Source of the DNA: Lumnitzera littorea | Taxonomy: Eukaryota > Streptophyta > Magnoliopsida > Myrtales > Combretaceae | NCBI GenBank assembly: GCA_024138015.1 | Contig: JAMXBB010000003.1 | Coordinates: 29,660,087-29,724,086, forward strand | Length of the DNA: 64,000 nucleotides | Direction of reading: 5' to 3' | Part shown: piece after piece, positions 1-11,771 of the stretch | How positions within the stretch are numbered: the first letter of the stretch is position 1 | Layout of the letters: each line of letters opens with the position of its first letter | The notes under the pieces: model-generated | Told to the model about the DNA's origin: nothing | The model's database searches: none | What the model saw: the letters and a program-made list of their open reading frames with translations, nothing else | Position numbers and translations under genes: made by a program

Positions 1-199
1 TGGTAACTGCAGCAGTAGCTTCGGGGGTTCACTCTGAACTTACCTACTCCACGTCTATTCAAGCACCTACTAACTCAAGGCCTTGCTTGATGACTGTAGC
101 ACTAGTCAGAGCCTCTGGAGCCATACCCTCACCAATAGCCCTTAGGCCTATTATTGAAGCCCTTAACGACACTCCTATCGACATGTCCCTACTCCCTTA

Positions 200-1459
200 T
201 TGAGTAATTTCAAGAAGGGTTTGCTGCCTTCCATTCTTCTTCTTGGACTTTTTTGAGGGGTGATGTGAACTCTTCCCCTCCCCTTCTAACTTGGGTTGCT
301 TTCTCTTTTTAAGCCTCAAAGCACTTTTAAGTTGCCTATTCTGAAAAGCAAATAGCTTTGCCCTTAGTTTTTCCATCATTAGCTCAAAAGCTATAAAAGA
401 ACAAGTGAACTCCTTAGAAAAATAGACTAAAAGGAAGATAAAGTACTTACTATGTCAAGGATGAGTAACTCGATATACCCTACTCTAACAGTAAGGCGAC
501 GCGGTGTGATAAACAACTAACCTCCCCTCTTTAGCTGAGCACAACAAATACCTGTCTCCATTGCAAACAATGGTACTCCATTCTTATATTTCTCACATAT
601 TGACAATGGCTCGAGCTTTCTCCAACCCACCTAATTTAGGAGCTCAATGCTTATAATCACATCCTCATGCCCAAAGGCCTTTAACTTCTTACCTCGAAAG
701 AGCCACCTCTACTTAATCAAAAAATCAAGTGGCTTGGGAGCACATATGTAGTAAAAGAATTCTTTCCACCCTTTCACCTTATTTAGAGGCTTATCAATAA
801 TACTAAGCCTTGTGCCTCAAGTAGTGACGTACAACTACCCATTGGTTACCTTCCTTACAAAGAAGAAGCACCTAAAAAGTTGCACAATCGGCCGCTGCAA
901 CTTTTAAATGCATAGTGCCTCAAAAGCAAGTTGCATTCATACTACTTAATGCAACTTTGTAATATCGGATGAACTCAAGCAAGAACCTTAAAAAAGGAAG
1001 CCAAAGATCGAGCTCAAACGATGTTGCATAAATGCCAAATGATCAGGCATCCCTTATGTCGTATGTTCGCTGCCTATCCAAAGGCTCCTCCACTCGTTAC
1101 TCGAGTACTGCTCCTACCACCCAGTGGACTAACTTCAACTCTTCCTCGCTCAATACATACGGAATACGGGTACATGCGTGCTCGTTTAGGCAAGCCATCT
1201 ACAACAACTACCCAATTTTTGCCCCCTCCTCACTATTCGATGGGTACATATTGTAGGGACGTCATCGCATGCATTCCCTCCTCTCTTCCCAAGAGAGTAT
1301 TACCCTATCTTCTTCTCTTCTAACTGTCGTCACTGTTTCGAGGGGAGTAAGGCTACTATCCCCTGTTTGGGATAAACTTTTGCAACCCTCATCTACCTCC
1401 CTTGAAATAGAAGGATGGGAGGACTCACTTTGATTATTGGTTGTGTTTTGATTAGCCAT
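200..1459 (-). pseudogene. Decayed 'putative gypsy type transposon' (Transposase_28-like) gene
   Basis: Reading the minus strand from an ATG at 1459, a single protein-like track can be followed across many stops and frameshifts down to about 200. Recognisable pieces in order are RIPYVLSEEEL (about 1180-1135), PLDRQRTYDIRDA (about 1085-1043), SFELDLWLPF (about 1020-990) and FIRYYKVAL (about 975-937). A lysine-rich tail lies at 379-197. These pieces match the pattern I know from plant proteins annotated as putative gypsy type transposon. Such ORFs are often carried in antisense orientation by Tat-lineage Ty3/gypsy elements, and the + strand leader-like motifs at 2491-2800 fit that reading. No function remains. 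The family call rests on remembered motif patterns, not on a search. Confidence 0.55.
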
Positions 1460-2490
1460 TGCAAGTGTTCAACAAAGATTGGAAGCACACAAGAAAAAAC
1501 AGTTAGCTCGCAAGTCAAAATTTCGGTAGAGTTTCCCCTAAGCGAATAAAGCAAAGTGAAAAATGAACATCCAAGCCCCTCTTTAAAGAGACAAACAAAG
1601 GGAAGAAGGCGAACGATTTCTCTACTTTCGAAACATGATCCTACGATAGGATGTATGCTAAATGTCGACCATATATGTACCCAACACCCTTAGCCTAAGG
1701 CCCTAATTGACCCGCGTACACGGATCCATGATGTGGCCTGACAACAGATCATTCCACACATGCAACTGTTCTTTATAAACCATCTATGTGGGCTATACTT
1801 CCCGATGACAACCATCATGACACATTAAGCAGTGCAATGGTTACATCAATGAAGTAGTGACCTGATGTGTAGGAAAATGATCTGCTCCTACCCAAGTAGT
1901 AAAACTAGTTCCCTATTTAGAGGCCTGTCCTTGGTTCGCTTACATCATAAGGATTACTCTCCTCGTGCTTCAAGCGCTGATGAGAGTAGGGAAACAAGTG
2001 TTGATACTTGATTTTTACTCAAACTAAGGCCTAACAGGTTTAAGCAAAAGCCTATGGGTGAAGCCTATTGCAAGGAGCAGTGAGCTTACATGTCGCATCA
2101 CGACTTTCTTACAAAGCCATGAGCTTGCACTAATGAAAATACAAGTTGATAGCAAGCCTGTTCTTCTCGACCTACCTAGCGAGCCAAATGACGACTATTT
2201 GAGCAAGATAGGCCCCTTAACTATTGATCTAGCACCCATCAATTGATCGACGTGAGCTTGAGCTCAACTTACCCCCATTGAGCATCAACCGATTTCTTCC
2301 TTAGCATTTCAACTCAACTTTTGTCTTTAGCGCCTACACCCTACTACAACTCATTAATGAGCACTTGACATTTATAGCATGACCGATACACCCAACGCCC
2401 CTGCTTCTGCTAGATCACTGAGCTGTAGATTTAGTGCTTCGGTCAGCCACTACATGTTGCTCATAGTAAAGCTTAATCTCTACTATAGAG
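1460..2490. other. No gene seen; probable retrotransposon non-coding DNA
   Basis: No protein-like track or RNA gene is visible on either strand. Its position between the antisense transposon ORF and the leader-like motif suggests LTR or untranslated element DNA. I could not define ends with a target duplication. Confidence 0.4.
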
Positions 2491-2508
2491 GGCACCGTCT
2501 GTCGACGG
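2491..2508 (+). other. Tat-like post-LTR leader motif
   Basis: The bases GGCACCGTCTGT followed by a GTCGAC palindrome resemble the GGCGCCGTCTGTGGG motif found just after the 5' LTR of many plant Tat-lineage gypsy elements. One base of the core differs and no 5' LTR end could be fixed, so this is tentative. Confidence 0.3.
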
Positions 2509-2584
2509 TTGGTACAAGTGAATCCTTGATCGATATGCATCTAAGTAACTCACATAAAAAGCACCAAGCACCATAAGTAAAGCT

Positions 2585-2800
2585 GATATCTCTCTCTCTC
2601 TCTCTTACAGACCTTTTCTTATCCCTCTATCTAGAGAGCAAAAGTTCAACACCCTTCACCTACACAATTAGTGAGCATGATTCGCTAGGTCCTTTGCACT
2701 CGTCCCCTCTTTCCATGGTTCTCCTTGCTAACTTGAGTGTTGGAAGGCCTCTATGAGGCCTTGCCCACATGATGCTTTTTTGTAGGTATTGAGGAGTAAG
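2585..2800 (+). repeat. Tat-like LTR R/U5 remnant with (TC)n
   Basis: A short TC microsatellite (about 2589-2604) is followed by a stretch containing CTAACTTGAGTGTTGGA (2729-2745) and a GC-rich GGCCTCTATGAGGCC hairpin (2748-2762). The CTAACTTGAGxGTxGGA string is typical of the U5 end of Tat-type plant LTRs. No boundaries or target duplication were found. Confidence 0.35.
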
Positions 2801-2994
2801 AGGCGAAGCCTAAGCCCAAGCCCATCTAAATTAAACTAAATTCAAGTCAATACATCCTAGTTAGTCTATATACAATCAACAATGCTAATAATTTATTTGC
2901 CATTTGTATTTTCACACTATATATATTTTATGCTATTTCATTGGGGCAATAAGTGTCAATTACTTAATTCATCATTTACACTAAAAATTACTAC

Positions 2995-2997
<3 letters not shown>

Positions 2998-3028
<31 letters not shown>
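2998..3028. repeat. (AT)n microsatellite
   Basis: Uninterrupted AT dinucleotide run directly before the first copy of the 71-bp repeat. Confidence 0.9.
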
Positions 3029-3030
<2 letters not shown>

Positions 3031-3176
3031 TTTATTTTTGTCACAATTATTATTACATTCATGGTGTCGCTTAATTACTATAATAATTACATTTANATAT
3101 ATAGTATATCTTTTATTTTTGTCACAATTATTATTACATTCATGGTGTCGCTTAATTACTATAATAATTACATTTA
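3025..3176. repeat. 71-bp direct repeat separated by a gap containing one N
   Basis: Positions 3025-3095 and 3106-3176 are identical, 71 bases each. Between them lie 10 bases that include the only ambiguous base I noticed (N at 3096). An AT run borders the first copy. The exactness contrasts with the decay of everything around it, so this is either a very recent slip duplication or an assembly or gap-filling artefact. Confidence 0.9.
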
Positions 3177-6100
3177 CTTACACTAATTATTATATTCATC
3201 CTACCTTTTCCTTCCATCTCTTTGTTATTCTCTTTCTTCCTTCTATTTACAATGAGATTTTTACCATCTTGATTATGTAGAGGATGAGATTGAACTGTAA
3301 GCCTCCATTTCCAAAATCCCCAATTTAACTTCCATATAGTCTAATTCTTTAATCTAATGCAGTCATTATACAATTTGTAAACTACGCAAATTTTCTAAAT
3401 AAGGGGCTAGAAGTTGATAAAAGTGCTTAAATGATATATCAAATGTTTGTGAAATAATTAATGCCAAACTTAAAAGACTACACTTAAGGACCCTTTCAAA
3501 CTTTTAAACTTGAAATAAAAGTCCAAACCCCAATTTAACCCTTGCATTTTAAAATTCCAAATCCTATAATCAAATACCAATAATTAATATTAACTCCCCA
3601 ATTCAACATAATTTAACAAAAACAACCTTAAACCCTAAATGAAGGGAAAACCTTAACTTGAAACCCAAAACCCTAATCGATAATTTGAAACCTAATTCAA
3701 CACATACAATTCAAGAATCCCTAGATTAAACCATAAAGCCCTAAACATAATCCCTTATATAGAAATGCAAAATTTATTTTTGAAACCCTAATTGAAATAA
3801 AAACCCTAAAATACCCTAAATTCCTTAGTTAACTAGCAAAGGCTATCCAATAATACAAAACAATTCAAGTTAATAATCTTAAATCTTAAATTACCATGAT
3901 CTATATAATTAATAATCAATAAACATGGTCAATTACTACAAAATGTCCATTAATCAAGTCAAACAAATGGCATGCCTAATCAACTTAATTAAGTAAACAA
4001 ACCCTAATTACCCCCAGCAAGCTTGGCGCGACTTGTCTTGCATGCCTTGCATGTTTATTTTAATGATTAGTCCTATCTAATTAACTACACCAAACCAAGT
4101 TAGTTTCTCTAACTACGTGACAACTAAACAAGTTAGAATTCAACAAAGCGAGTACATATTAATTCTAAGAGAAAGTGACATTTCAATGTAAAACATCTTT
4201 CCATTTCTAGCTCAAGTCCACAATGCTTGTGCTTCTTGAAATTGAGTTAAATGTCTTGATGCCAAATAAGACAACTTTTGAAAATGAAAACCCCCTATTT
4301 GTCCTATACTTGACTAGCCACTTCCCATTCTTTTTCAATCCATTTTCTGTCTCTATTTCCTTCCTATAATATGACTTCAAAAAGGCTTCCAAGCGTAGTC
4401 CTAATGCCACTACCCACAACCTCTGATAGGCTTCACTAAAACCCCACTTTAATTACCATAAAAATGCTCCCTAGTACCACCATCCATACTACACTTTCGA
4501 TTATGAAATACATCGTAAATTATACCCCCTCACAAGCTTAAAACTAAAGCCTTAAAAGGGAAGAACAAGTGGAGTTGGCTAAGAATAAGGATCGTACCTA
4601 GGATTCCATCTCTACCGGTGGTTTAGTGTACACTTTTCTTTTGCTTTCTTGTGTTTTTTTAGGAGATTAAAATATAATAGGAGAGTATCATGTGTAAAAG
4701 TTCTTCATACTTATAGGCAAATGTATGTAAGCTTGGATATAGATGCATAATCTTGAATTAGAAGCTTCTTGTAAATTGTACCTTAAAGATGATATAGTTA
4801 TCTTGAAAATGTAAATAAACTAAGTGTATTTTCAAGTCTTTTAAACATGGAGCTACTTTATTTGTAATCATTCCCTCATGGAGGAATTGAGTAAGAAGAA
4901 ATCTTAAACTCAGTTTGATTTCCAACATGTAATCTTAGCATAAATCACTATAGAAACACACACCAACCTGGTTAAGTGTAGCTTAGTCAAGAAAATTTCT
5001 AACGAATTTTTATTTTTAACAAATAATTGTTCCTAAGGTTGTTAATAAAGGGTTAGCACTTAAACTAGTGGGCTAAACGTTAGTTTAGGACCTTAAATGG
5101 AAGAATGAACCTAAAGACCACTAAAAGGCCATAAAAATGTAACTAAAGCCTAACAAAAAATTTCTGAATAGATCTAATATTTAGTGTAAAACCATGATTT
5201 AGAGTGATTAAGGAATGACTAAGACATGAATAAGTAAGTTGAACTTTAATTTAGGGCCTTTTACTCAAAATTAGGCTTAAAAACCATGAATGAGCCTTGA
5301 AAACTCAACTTGATGTCCAAAAAAACCATTTGACCAAAAGCTGAATGAATTCATAAAATGTCAAATGCAAGTCCAATAAAGCCCAAATGATGAATAGGAA
5401 AGGCCAATGTAGGTCTAAGCCTAAGATTTCACCTTAAACTAGCTAAACTAACCTATTTTAGCCAATAAACTCAAAGGAATTGGTTAGGCTAAAAATTTAA
5501 GTGAGCTACCAAATTATTCTAGACCCCAATACAAAACAGAAGCTCATTAAGGATTAAAACTAGTTTAGAAATGAAGATTACACATTTAGACCCATAAACA
5601 AGTGAAAAAGAATCAATGAATCCCATAAATACATGATATGCAAAATTGATTTGACCAATACTAATAGATGTAGGTCCTAAACGTTGAAATGGACTCCAAC
5701 ACATGAAAGTACATATAAAAACCTATGAATCTTCTACAATAATGTGAAAAATGGAGTTAGATGAAAAAGTTATAGTTAAAAAATGAAACTAGCCAAAAGT
5801 AGAAATTGTAGCAAATTTAAGTAATAGCTTAGATAGTTTTATCATAAACTTATAGCATTATCATTATTTTGTTACCATATAACCTTGACATTGACCTTAA
5901 GACAGCTAAGGATTCCTACAACCCATAGGCATCATGACCAAGTGAGTACTTTGATGATTATTATACTTGGTTGTATGTGTAGATTAGTTGCACTTTGATC
6001 ATGTAATTGCTAATAATTGGTTGCATGGGGATTCAGTATTATGTATGTGGATGATTATTACTTGCTTTGGATGCCAAGATATCATAACATATAAGAATCA

Positions 6101-6572
6101 AACTGCATGATGAATTGATAGTATCTTTTAGATTCATTAAATGTTTACAATTATTGATTGGTTGCTTGTGAAATTGGATAGTAACTATATTCAACTCAAT
6201 AATTAAATGGATCATGCATATCATAAACTGCATTTTTGTTGAAGGCCATCAACATCACATAGTAGTTTGGAAGATCATGAGACTAAAAGGAAAAAGCTCA
6301 TTAACTCATGAAAAAGCATACAACTCACAAAGTTAGAACCTAAGTTAGAATTTATGCCGATTAGCATCATATATCTTTTCTTCTTATTTTTTGAGTGAGT
6401 TTGAGAAATCTAATTGTACTTTTCTCTATTTATTTGTTTCTTATCTTAAGAGATTAATTGTTTAAGTAGGTGAGAGGAGTTTGGTTTAGTTTATACAAAA
6501 TTGTAGATAGTCATGGTATAAGGATTGATTAAAGTTAAGGATTGACAAATACTTAGAACTTCTCTCATTTGA
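3177..6572. other. Gene-free AT-rich DNA with telobox-like motifs
   Basis: No protein-like track longer than chance is seen on either strand. The part from 3630 to 4007 carries five AAACCCTAA motifs (starting at 3630, 3668, 3783, 3801 and 3999), which match the plant telobox/telomere unit. The rest is simple intergenic or very old transposon sequence. Confidence 0.5.
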
Positions 6573-6870
6573 TGTTTGATGTAGTGGATTAGTGGAACAG
6601 TACTAGTGAGAAAGACTAAGTCTTCGGTAGTGAAGCTAAAAGAAAGTAGTAAGCATAAGGCCAAAACTCTTTTAATCCTACACTCCATTTTCTTCTCCCT
6701 TATCTCTTTATTTTTGCTGCACTTGTTTGATATTTGCATATTTATTAAACTATCAAATTTTTCCAACTACAAGTATTACTAAGGGATTCTAAAATTTACC
6801 AAAGTTTTAAAATTTCAATATTTTAATCAAGATAACAATTTACCCTCTCTCGATATCTTGTATGAGACCT
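6573..6870 (+). repeat. Sirevirus-like LTR 3' fragment, copy 1
   Basis: This stretch matches 31227-31520. Shared landmarks in order are GTGGAACAG, GACTAAGTC, AAGTAGTAAGCA/GAGTAGTAGGCA, AAGGCC(A/G)AAACTCT, AATCCTA, and a final pyrimidine-rich CCCTC/CCCCC run followed by ATATCTTxTA. Both copies lie in the same orientation. The second copy sits downstream of a Sirevirus-like gag, so this is probably a truncated LTR of the same copia family. Confidence 0.5.
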
Positions 6871-7032
6871 ATAGAAAGGACCTGCATGTTGTGCTTGCTA
6901 AGGTGCTTTCCCTTTATCAAGTCTGAACTTTTGAGTGCTTACTGATTATTAATATTTCCTTCTTCCAAGAAATGAATAGAATTATCTATGTCTTCATCAA
7001 TGGCCTCATTTATAACGACCTAACAGTATTGT

Positions 7033-9601
7033 TGTCGTGATAGGTCACCGTATACCGTATAAAGGTCTATCATCAACCCCCTTGCTGATCATAGGTCTCT
7101 CATATGATACACAAGGCTCCTTCAACTCTACGTTACCACTAGGCCCATAGACAAGTAATATAGAGCAATTTAACTAAAATTACTTCTATATTATAAATTA
7201 ACTAATTGTGTGGGCTTGTGAGACCCACACCAAAACAATATTACAAACAAATGCAGTTCATAACGGAACTGCATAAAATCTAAGTTATGTGCAAAACCAT
7301 AAAAGTATCTAAATATCTATAATCTATTACAAAATGTCCTCTTCGCTCTCTGTTCGCTCCAACCTATCCCTACACGAGACTTACCACGAGCATGCCTCGG
7401 CCTGGATTGACGAAGAGGTTCTCCTGCATCAACAAAAATCTATCGGGATGTAAGCTTACGCTTAGTGAGATAAATGCCCTCGTCAGTACCACATAGCAAA
7501 AGTTTATTATATGCACAATCATATGAATGCATGAACAATCAATATGCCAAACAACGTATGCAGTGACCTAGGAACTGCATACGACTCAGAATTACGCCCC
7601 CTGAAGTCGAGGTTTGGAGATAATTAACCGACCCCAACCAAAATCCGGGTTCTAGACCTCGGGTTTTATTTCATTTGCACTATCGTGCTCGTGCCAAAAC
7701 AAGTTCTCTCTCTCTCTCTCTCTATATATATATGTATACTTCCTTTACCAAAATCAAATCATATCTTTTAAAATCCCAAGTCTAGCGGTATGGTGGCCCC
7801 CGTAGTCCACAAACACACGCCCTAAGCAGAAGCCATAAGACTCGGCCCCCCGCCGACGGTTGGCATCTCCCAGCACCTAGTAAGCCCATCAGCTTAAGGT
7901 AAAGACTCAATATATATGATGGCATAGCTAGTGCCCAATCCTGTAGGAAACTCGTATTCCTGTGAGTCCCCTCCCATCTTCTGCGTGAAGTGGCAATTGG
8001 TGTTATCTGTATGCTATATGGGGTATGCATGATTCATTTTGATTTCTTAATTAGATAAGTGATTATCTCGATTTTCAGGTGATCAGACAATTTCATTCCA
8101 TACAATTCAAATCTATATATAATGCAAACAATTCCCCTTATTAAATATAATTAACAAGTCATCACATTCATCCACAAATTCATACACATGCATCTCCTAT
8201 ATCCCACAAGCATCCAAATATATATATATAAGTTTAGGTGCATCTATTCTATAAGCACAATCAAGTAAAAAGTCATCGGGAATTTACTCACTCTGCTATA
8301 TGGGTCAGTCAAAGTAATCCGGAGGCAAGTCGTCTCCGTAAATAGTGTCCCCTGGTCATTGAAATAATTTTCATAAGGAATTGAAGCAAAATTAAGAAAC
8401 TAAGTAGATTTTCCTTAAGTTATATCCTTGACTAGTTTTCGTAATTTTTCCTGGTTTTTACTCAAAGTTCAATCGCTTATAACTTTTTCGTTTTAAATCC
8501 GATTTTTATGATCTTATAGTCAATCTTCATCATTTTTTAGTGTACTTTAATGTGGTAAGGTTAGATTTTCAAAATGAGGTGTACAATTCTGTCCATGGGT
8601 CAGAATAGTAGCGTTCCTCATGTGTTGGAGTGTTTTTGGGCCTTATTTGGTAAATGGGCTTTTTGATAACTTAAGGAATCCTTTGGGCTTGGTCTTAAGA
8701 TTTTATCTTAAGCTTAAAATACTCCTTGAGATCAGATTTACAACTCTGATTTATATTCCTAAGGCTAACAACCACTTTTTGGGCCCTTTAGTGGGCTTAA
8801 GTTGTCAAATGGGCTTGTTTTTAGTTCAAACTAAAGTTAGTGACTTTGGTGGGCTTATGGGGCCTTAGGTGGATTTCTTATGGGCTTCAAAACAACCTCT
8901 CTTGACACTTTAAGGTGCTGGTCAGAATTTCATTGAAGGCCCAACTTAGAGTTCTAGGCTTGTTTTAAGAGTTTTAGGCTCGATTTTGAGTTTTAGGCTT
9001 TATATGCTTACTATACTTGCTTTGGTTGATCTTTTCACTTTGTTCATTCACTTTTACCATATTTTTGAGCTTCTTTTTCCCACGTTCCAGATCTTTTCAT
9101 GATGGTTCCAAGAGGTCCTCATTTGGTTTTTCAACTTGTTTCATCAATTCCTTAAGTTTAAGTGGTAGATTATGCACTTAACTACTTGTGTACAAATCTT
9201 AACTTAACTTTTCTTCCATAAGATGATTCCTTAACTTATGTTCCACACAAAGAAATAGAAGATCTTATATTTAATACAACTCCCATATCATAGCTCATGT
9301 CATACAAAGTCGGTTTTTTCATAAAACTTCATGTGATGGATTTTTCCTTAACTTAAGTCTAGATTTGAGCATGTTTAACTTAATGAAAACAAAATCAACG
9401 TCCAAATGACTATGGAACCCTCACATCCAGCATGCTCATCCTCCATTAAAGTTCTTATTTCAAGATTTTCTTAGCTTAAAATCTTCCATTCAAAGCATTA
9501 AACAAATGTCTTTACAAAACACCAACTTTACATGCTCATGTTTCAACTTCATGTAAGGGTTTCATGGTTTGTTTCTTAAAACGATTTTTGGTGTTATAAC
9601 A
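7033..9601 (-). repeat. Candidate Tekay/Del-like solo LTR (minus orientation)
   Basis: Read on the minus strand the stretch begins TGTTATAACACC (ending at 9601), close to the TGTAACACC-type start of Tekay/Del LTRs. Inside it, near 7470, is a CTCACTAAGCGTAAGCTTAC string like those in these long LTRs. It ends near TGTTGTCGTGATAGG on the + strand (about 7033). The ends have the expected TG/CA form, but no clean target duplication was found and there is no coding sequence. Length would be about 2.57 kb. Confidence 0.35.
7707..7735. repeat. (CT)n(AT)n microsatellite
   Basis: A CT dinucleotide run passes directly into a TA run. Confidence 0.85.
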
Positions 9602-10990
9602 ACTTAAACCTTACTTATATCTTTAATAAATCAAAGTCCCCTAACATAAATACTAATCCACATATCACAAGAAACATTTACTCGTCCTTAAAGCAAAGTT
9701 TGGTGGTTGGGCACTAAGGTTCCACTTAAGCCTTTAACTTTGCCTCCTCCTTTTTGCCACCTTTTGGAACCTGAATCTTTTGTCCTTTTGGAACCTGAAT
9801 CTTTTGTTCTTTTGGAATAGGGTTTGTGGAAGGTTCTAAGGGTCTTAGAAAGTCTTAGATGGTGGAAGAAAATAACACAAGAACAAAAGAAAAAGTTGCC
9901 GTGAGTGAAGCTTCAAAAATGGAAGGAAAGTTGATTTTGTGGGGTAAGGTTGTTTCTCCCTTTTATGTTGGTTTCAAAGGAGAGAAAGAAGATGTGAAAT
10001 TGAAATTGAAAGTGAGGGAAATGATGGAGAGAGTGGCTGGTTTGAATGGAGAGAGAGTGAGTGTTTAAATGTCTTGAAAGCGTTGTCTTGTAGCTTACAC
10101 AAAGTCAACAATTATAACTCTTGATGATGTAAGTATTAAGGGGTGAATAGTGATGTGTAAGAGGAAGTGATTAATGGTTGAATGACAAGAGCATGGCCCC
10201 CCTTTCTCCTTTGTCTAAATCTGCCATTGAAAGTCTTTTTAGGCCATAGAGTGGTCTTGTCTCATTTATTAAAGTTAAGCTTATGAAATCTTGTGAAAAA
10301 TTGTCCATATGTAGTATAAGTGAAGAGGTGATAAGGAGATTGTCTTATCACTAGATTTTGATAAGTTATCAATTGATAAATGATTTCAACTCTCAATTGA
10401 TAAATGATTTCAACTCTCAATTGATAAGTTATCTAAGGTGATTGGTTAGTCTACTTATTTATGTGTAAGGCTTATACATGAAGATAAGGGCATAGCCTTA
10501 TAGGAAATTGTTTTAGGGTTTTTATCTTACATTGTTTTGTAATTTATGATTTGATTTTTGTAAAATTGTGAAATTTTCTAAAGTTGAATGAAATTATTCA
10601 AATTAAATTATCGATTAATTATTTAGGGTTAAAATTCCTTAATGGTTTTAAGGTTTAGGGTTTTAAGTAACTTTAGAGCTTGCAGTTCTTCAAGCTCAGG
10701 TTTTATCGACAATTGGCTTTTGAATTGTAAAAATTTAATTCATTTCTAAATATAAAATTAAGTTTTTGGTTTAGTTGATATTTGGGAATATTTGGAAAGT
10801 ACTCTTAATTCAAATCTTAGGCCCACTAAAAGTAGGGTTTACATCATTGTTATTATTGTCTTGTATTCTAAGTTGCAATACTTAATTACACAGTAGTGTT
10901 AACAACTCTTCATTTTTCCAGGCTATTTTTTTATATGCCTAATCTAAGGATTAGGATATCAATCAAATTACCAAGAGTAATGGATTAGGA
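9602..10990. other. Gene-free AT-rich stretch
   Basis: Only a 69-codon open frame at 9859-10068 is present. It is lysine- and glutamate-rich with no recognisable family, so I do not call it a gene. The stretch includes the small tandem repeat at 10371. Confidence 0.45.
10371..10427. repeat. 24-bp tandem repeat, about 2.4 copies
   Basis: The unit AATTGATAAATGATTTCAAC plus TCTC occurs exactly at 10371-10394 and 10395-10418, followed by a partial third copy. A GATAAGTTATC string lies on both sides of the array. Confidence 0.9.
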
Positions 10991-10999
10991 TTCCCAACC

Positions 11000-11771
11000 T
11001 TTGAAAGTTAAGGTTTGGATGTGAAGAATAGGATTTGAGCAAATAACTCTTGGGTATAACTAAACTCGAGTTGATTCACTTAATGGATTTAATTCAATAA
11101 TATTGCTTACCAAGAATTGTGTTCGAGACTCACTCACTACCATTAAATATTGATGAGAGTGTGGATTAAAAGCAAAAGACTAAAAAAGATGGTTCTATTA
11201 AGTGATAATGTCATTCAAGAATACATCAATAATACTTAATACTAATGTAAGGGTACTATTGTAATTAAACAACTTAAATTAAACAAAACACATTAAGGAA
11301 TGGCTAGAACTAGTAGGTCAATTCTCAAAATGGCTCTCAAGCCAGTAGTGAAATTAGCAAGACAGTGTTTGAGACGGTATCCAAGCTGGTTTGGACACTT
11401 GGTTAAGAAGCTATTAACCATCCTGTTCTTGATGTCATTGGGCTAGAACCAAGGGGGAATTATCAAGTTGGTCCGCAATACTACTATAGAACATGGAGAA
11501 GCTTTTGTTTGATAAACCATTTGATCACTATTTAAGGAATAGTCATATCCTTCATTTGAAGCAATGTTTAATCCTAGTGTGCAACCTAACTTGAACTCGA
11601 GCTCAATACAATAAATTAAAGTCTTTCCTAAGCTATTACAAAAGTGTAAAGAATACAAATTAGTAAAATTCAAATCTTCTTGTCTAAGTTGATTCATGAT
11701 GATTCTTAAGCTAATGCTTGTAGTCTTCTGGTCTAGCTCTTATTATTGGCCCAGTCAAATGATTCCCATCA
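11000..11771 (-). repeat. 3' LTR of element F (lower end not fixed)
   Basis: On the minus strand the LTR starts TGATGGGAATCATTT at 11771, directly after the end of the pol reading frame. It has the same start form as elements A and B. A protein-coding tail continues from pol into the first 61 bases (stop at 11711-11713). The lower end could not be placed because the other LTR of F is missing from the window; 11000 is an estimate. Confidence 0.5.

Noticed and set aside
2882..3280. 132-codon open frame
   Set aside because: It is made by the AT run and the two copies of the 71-bp repeat and includes the ambiguous base; the protein is a repeat artefact.
9859..10068. 69-codon open frame rich in Lys and Glu
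   Set aside because: No family, no neighbour and no partner exon; such length is expected by chance in this much sequence.
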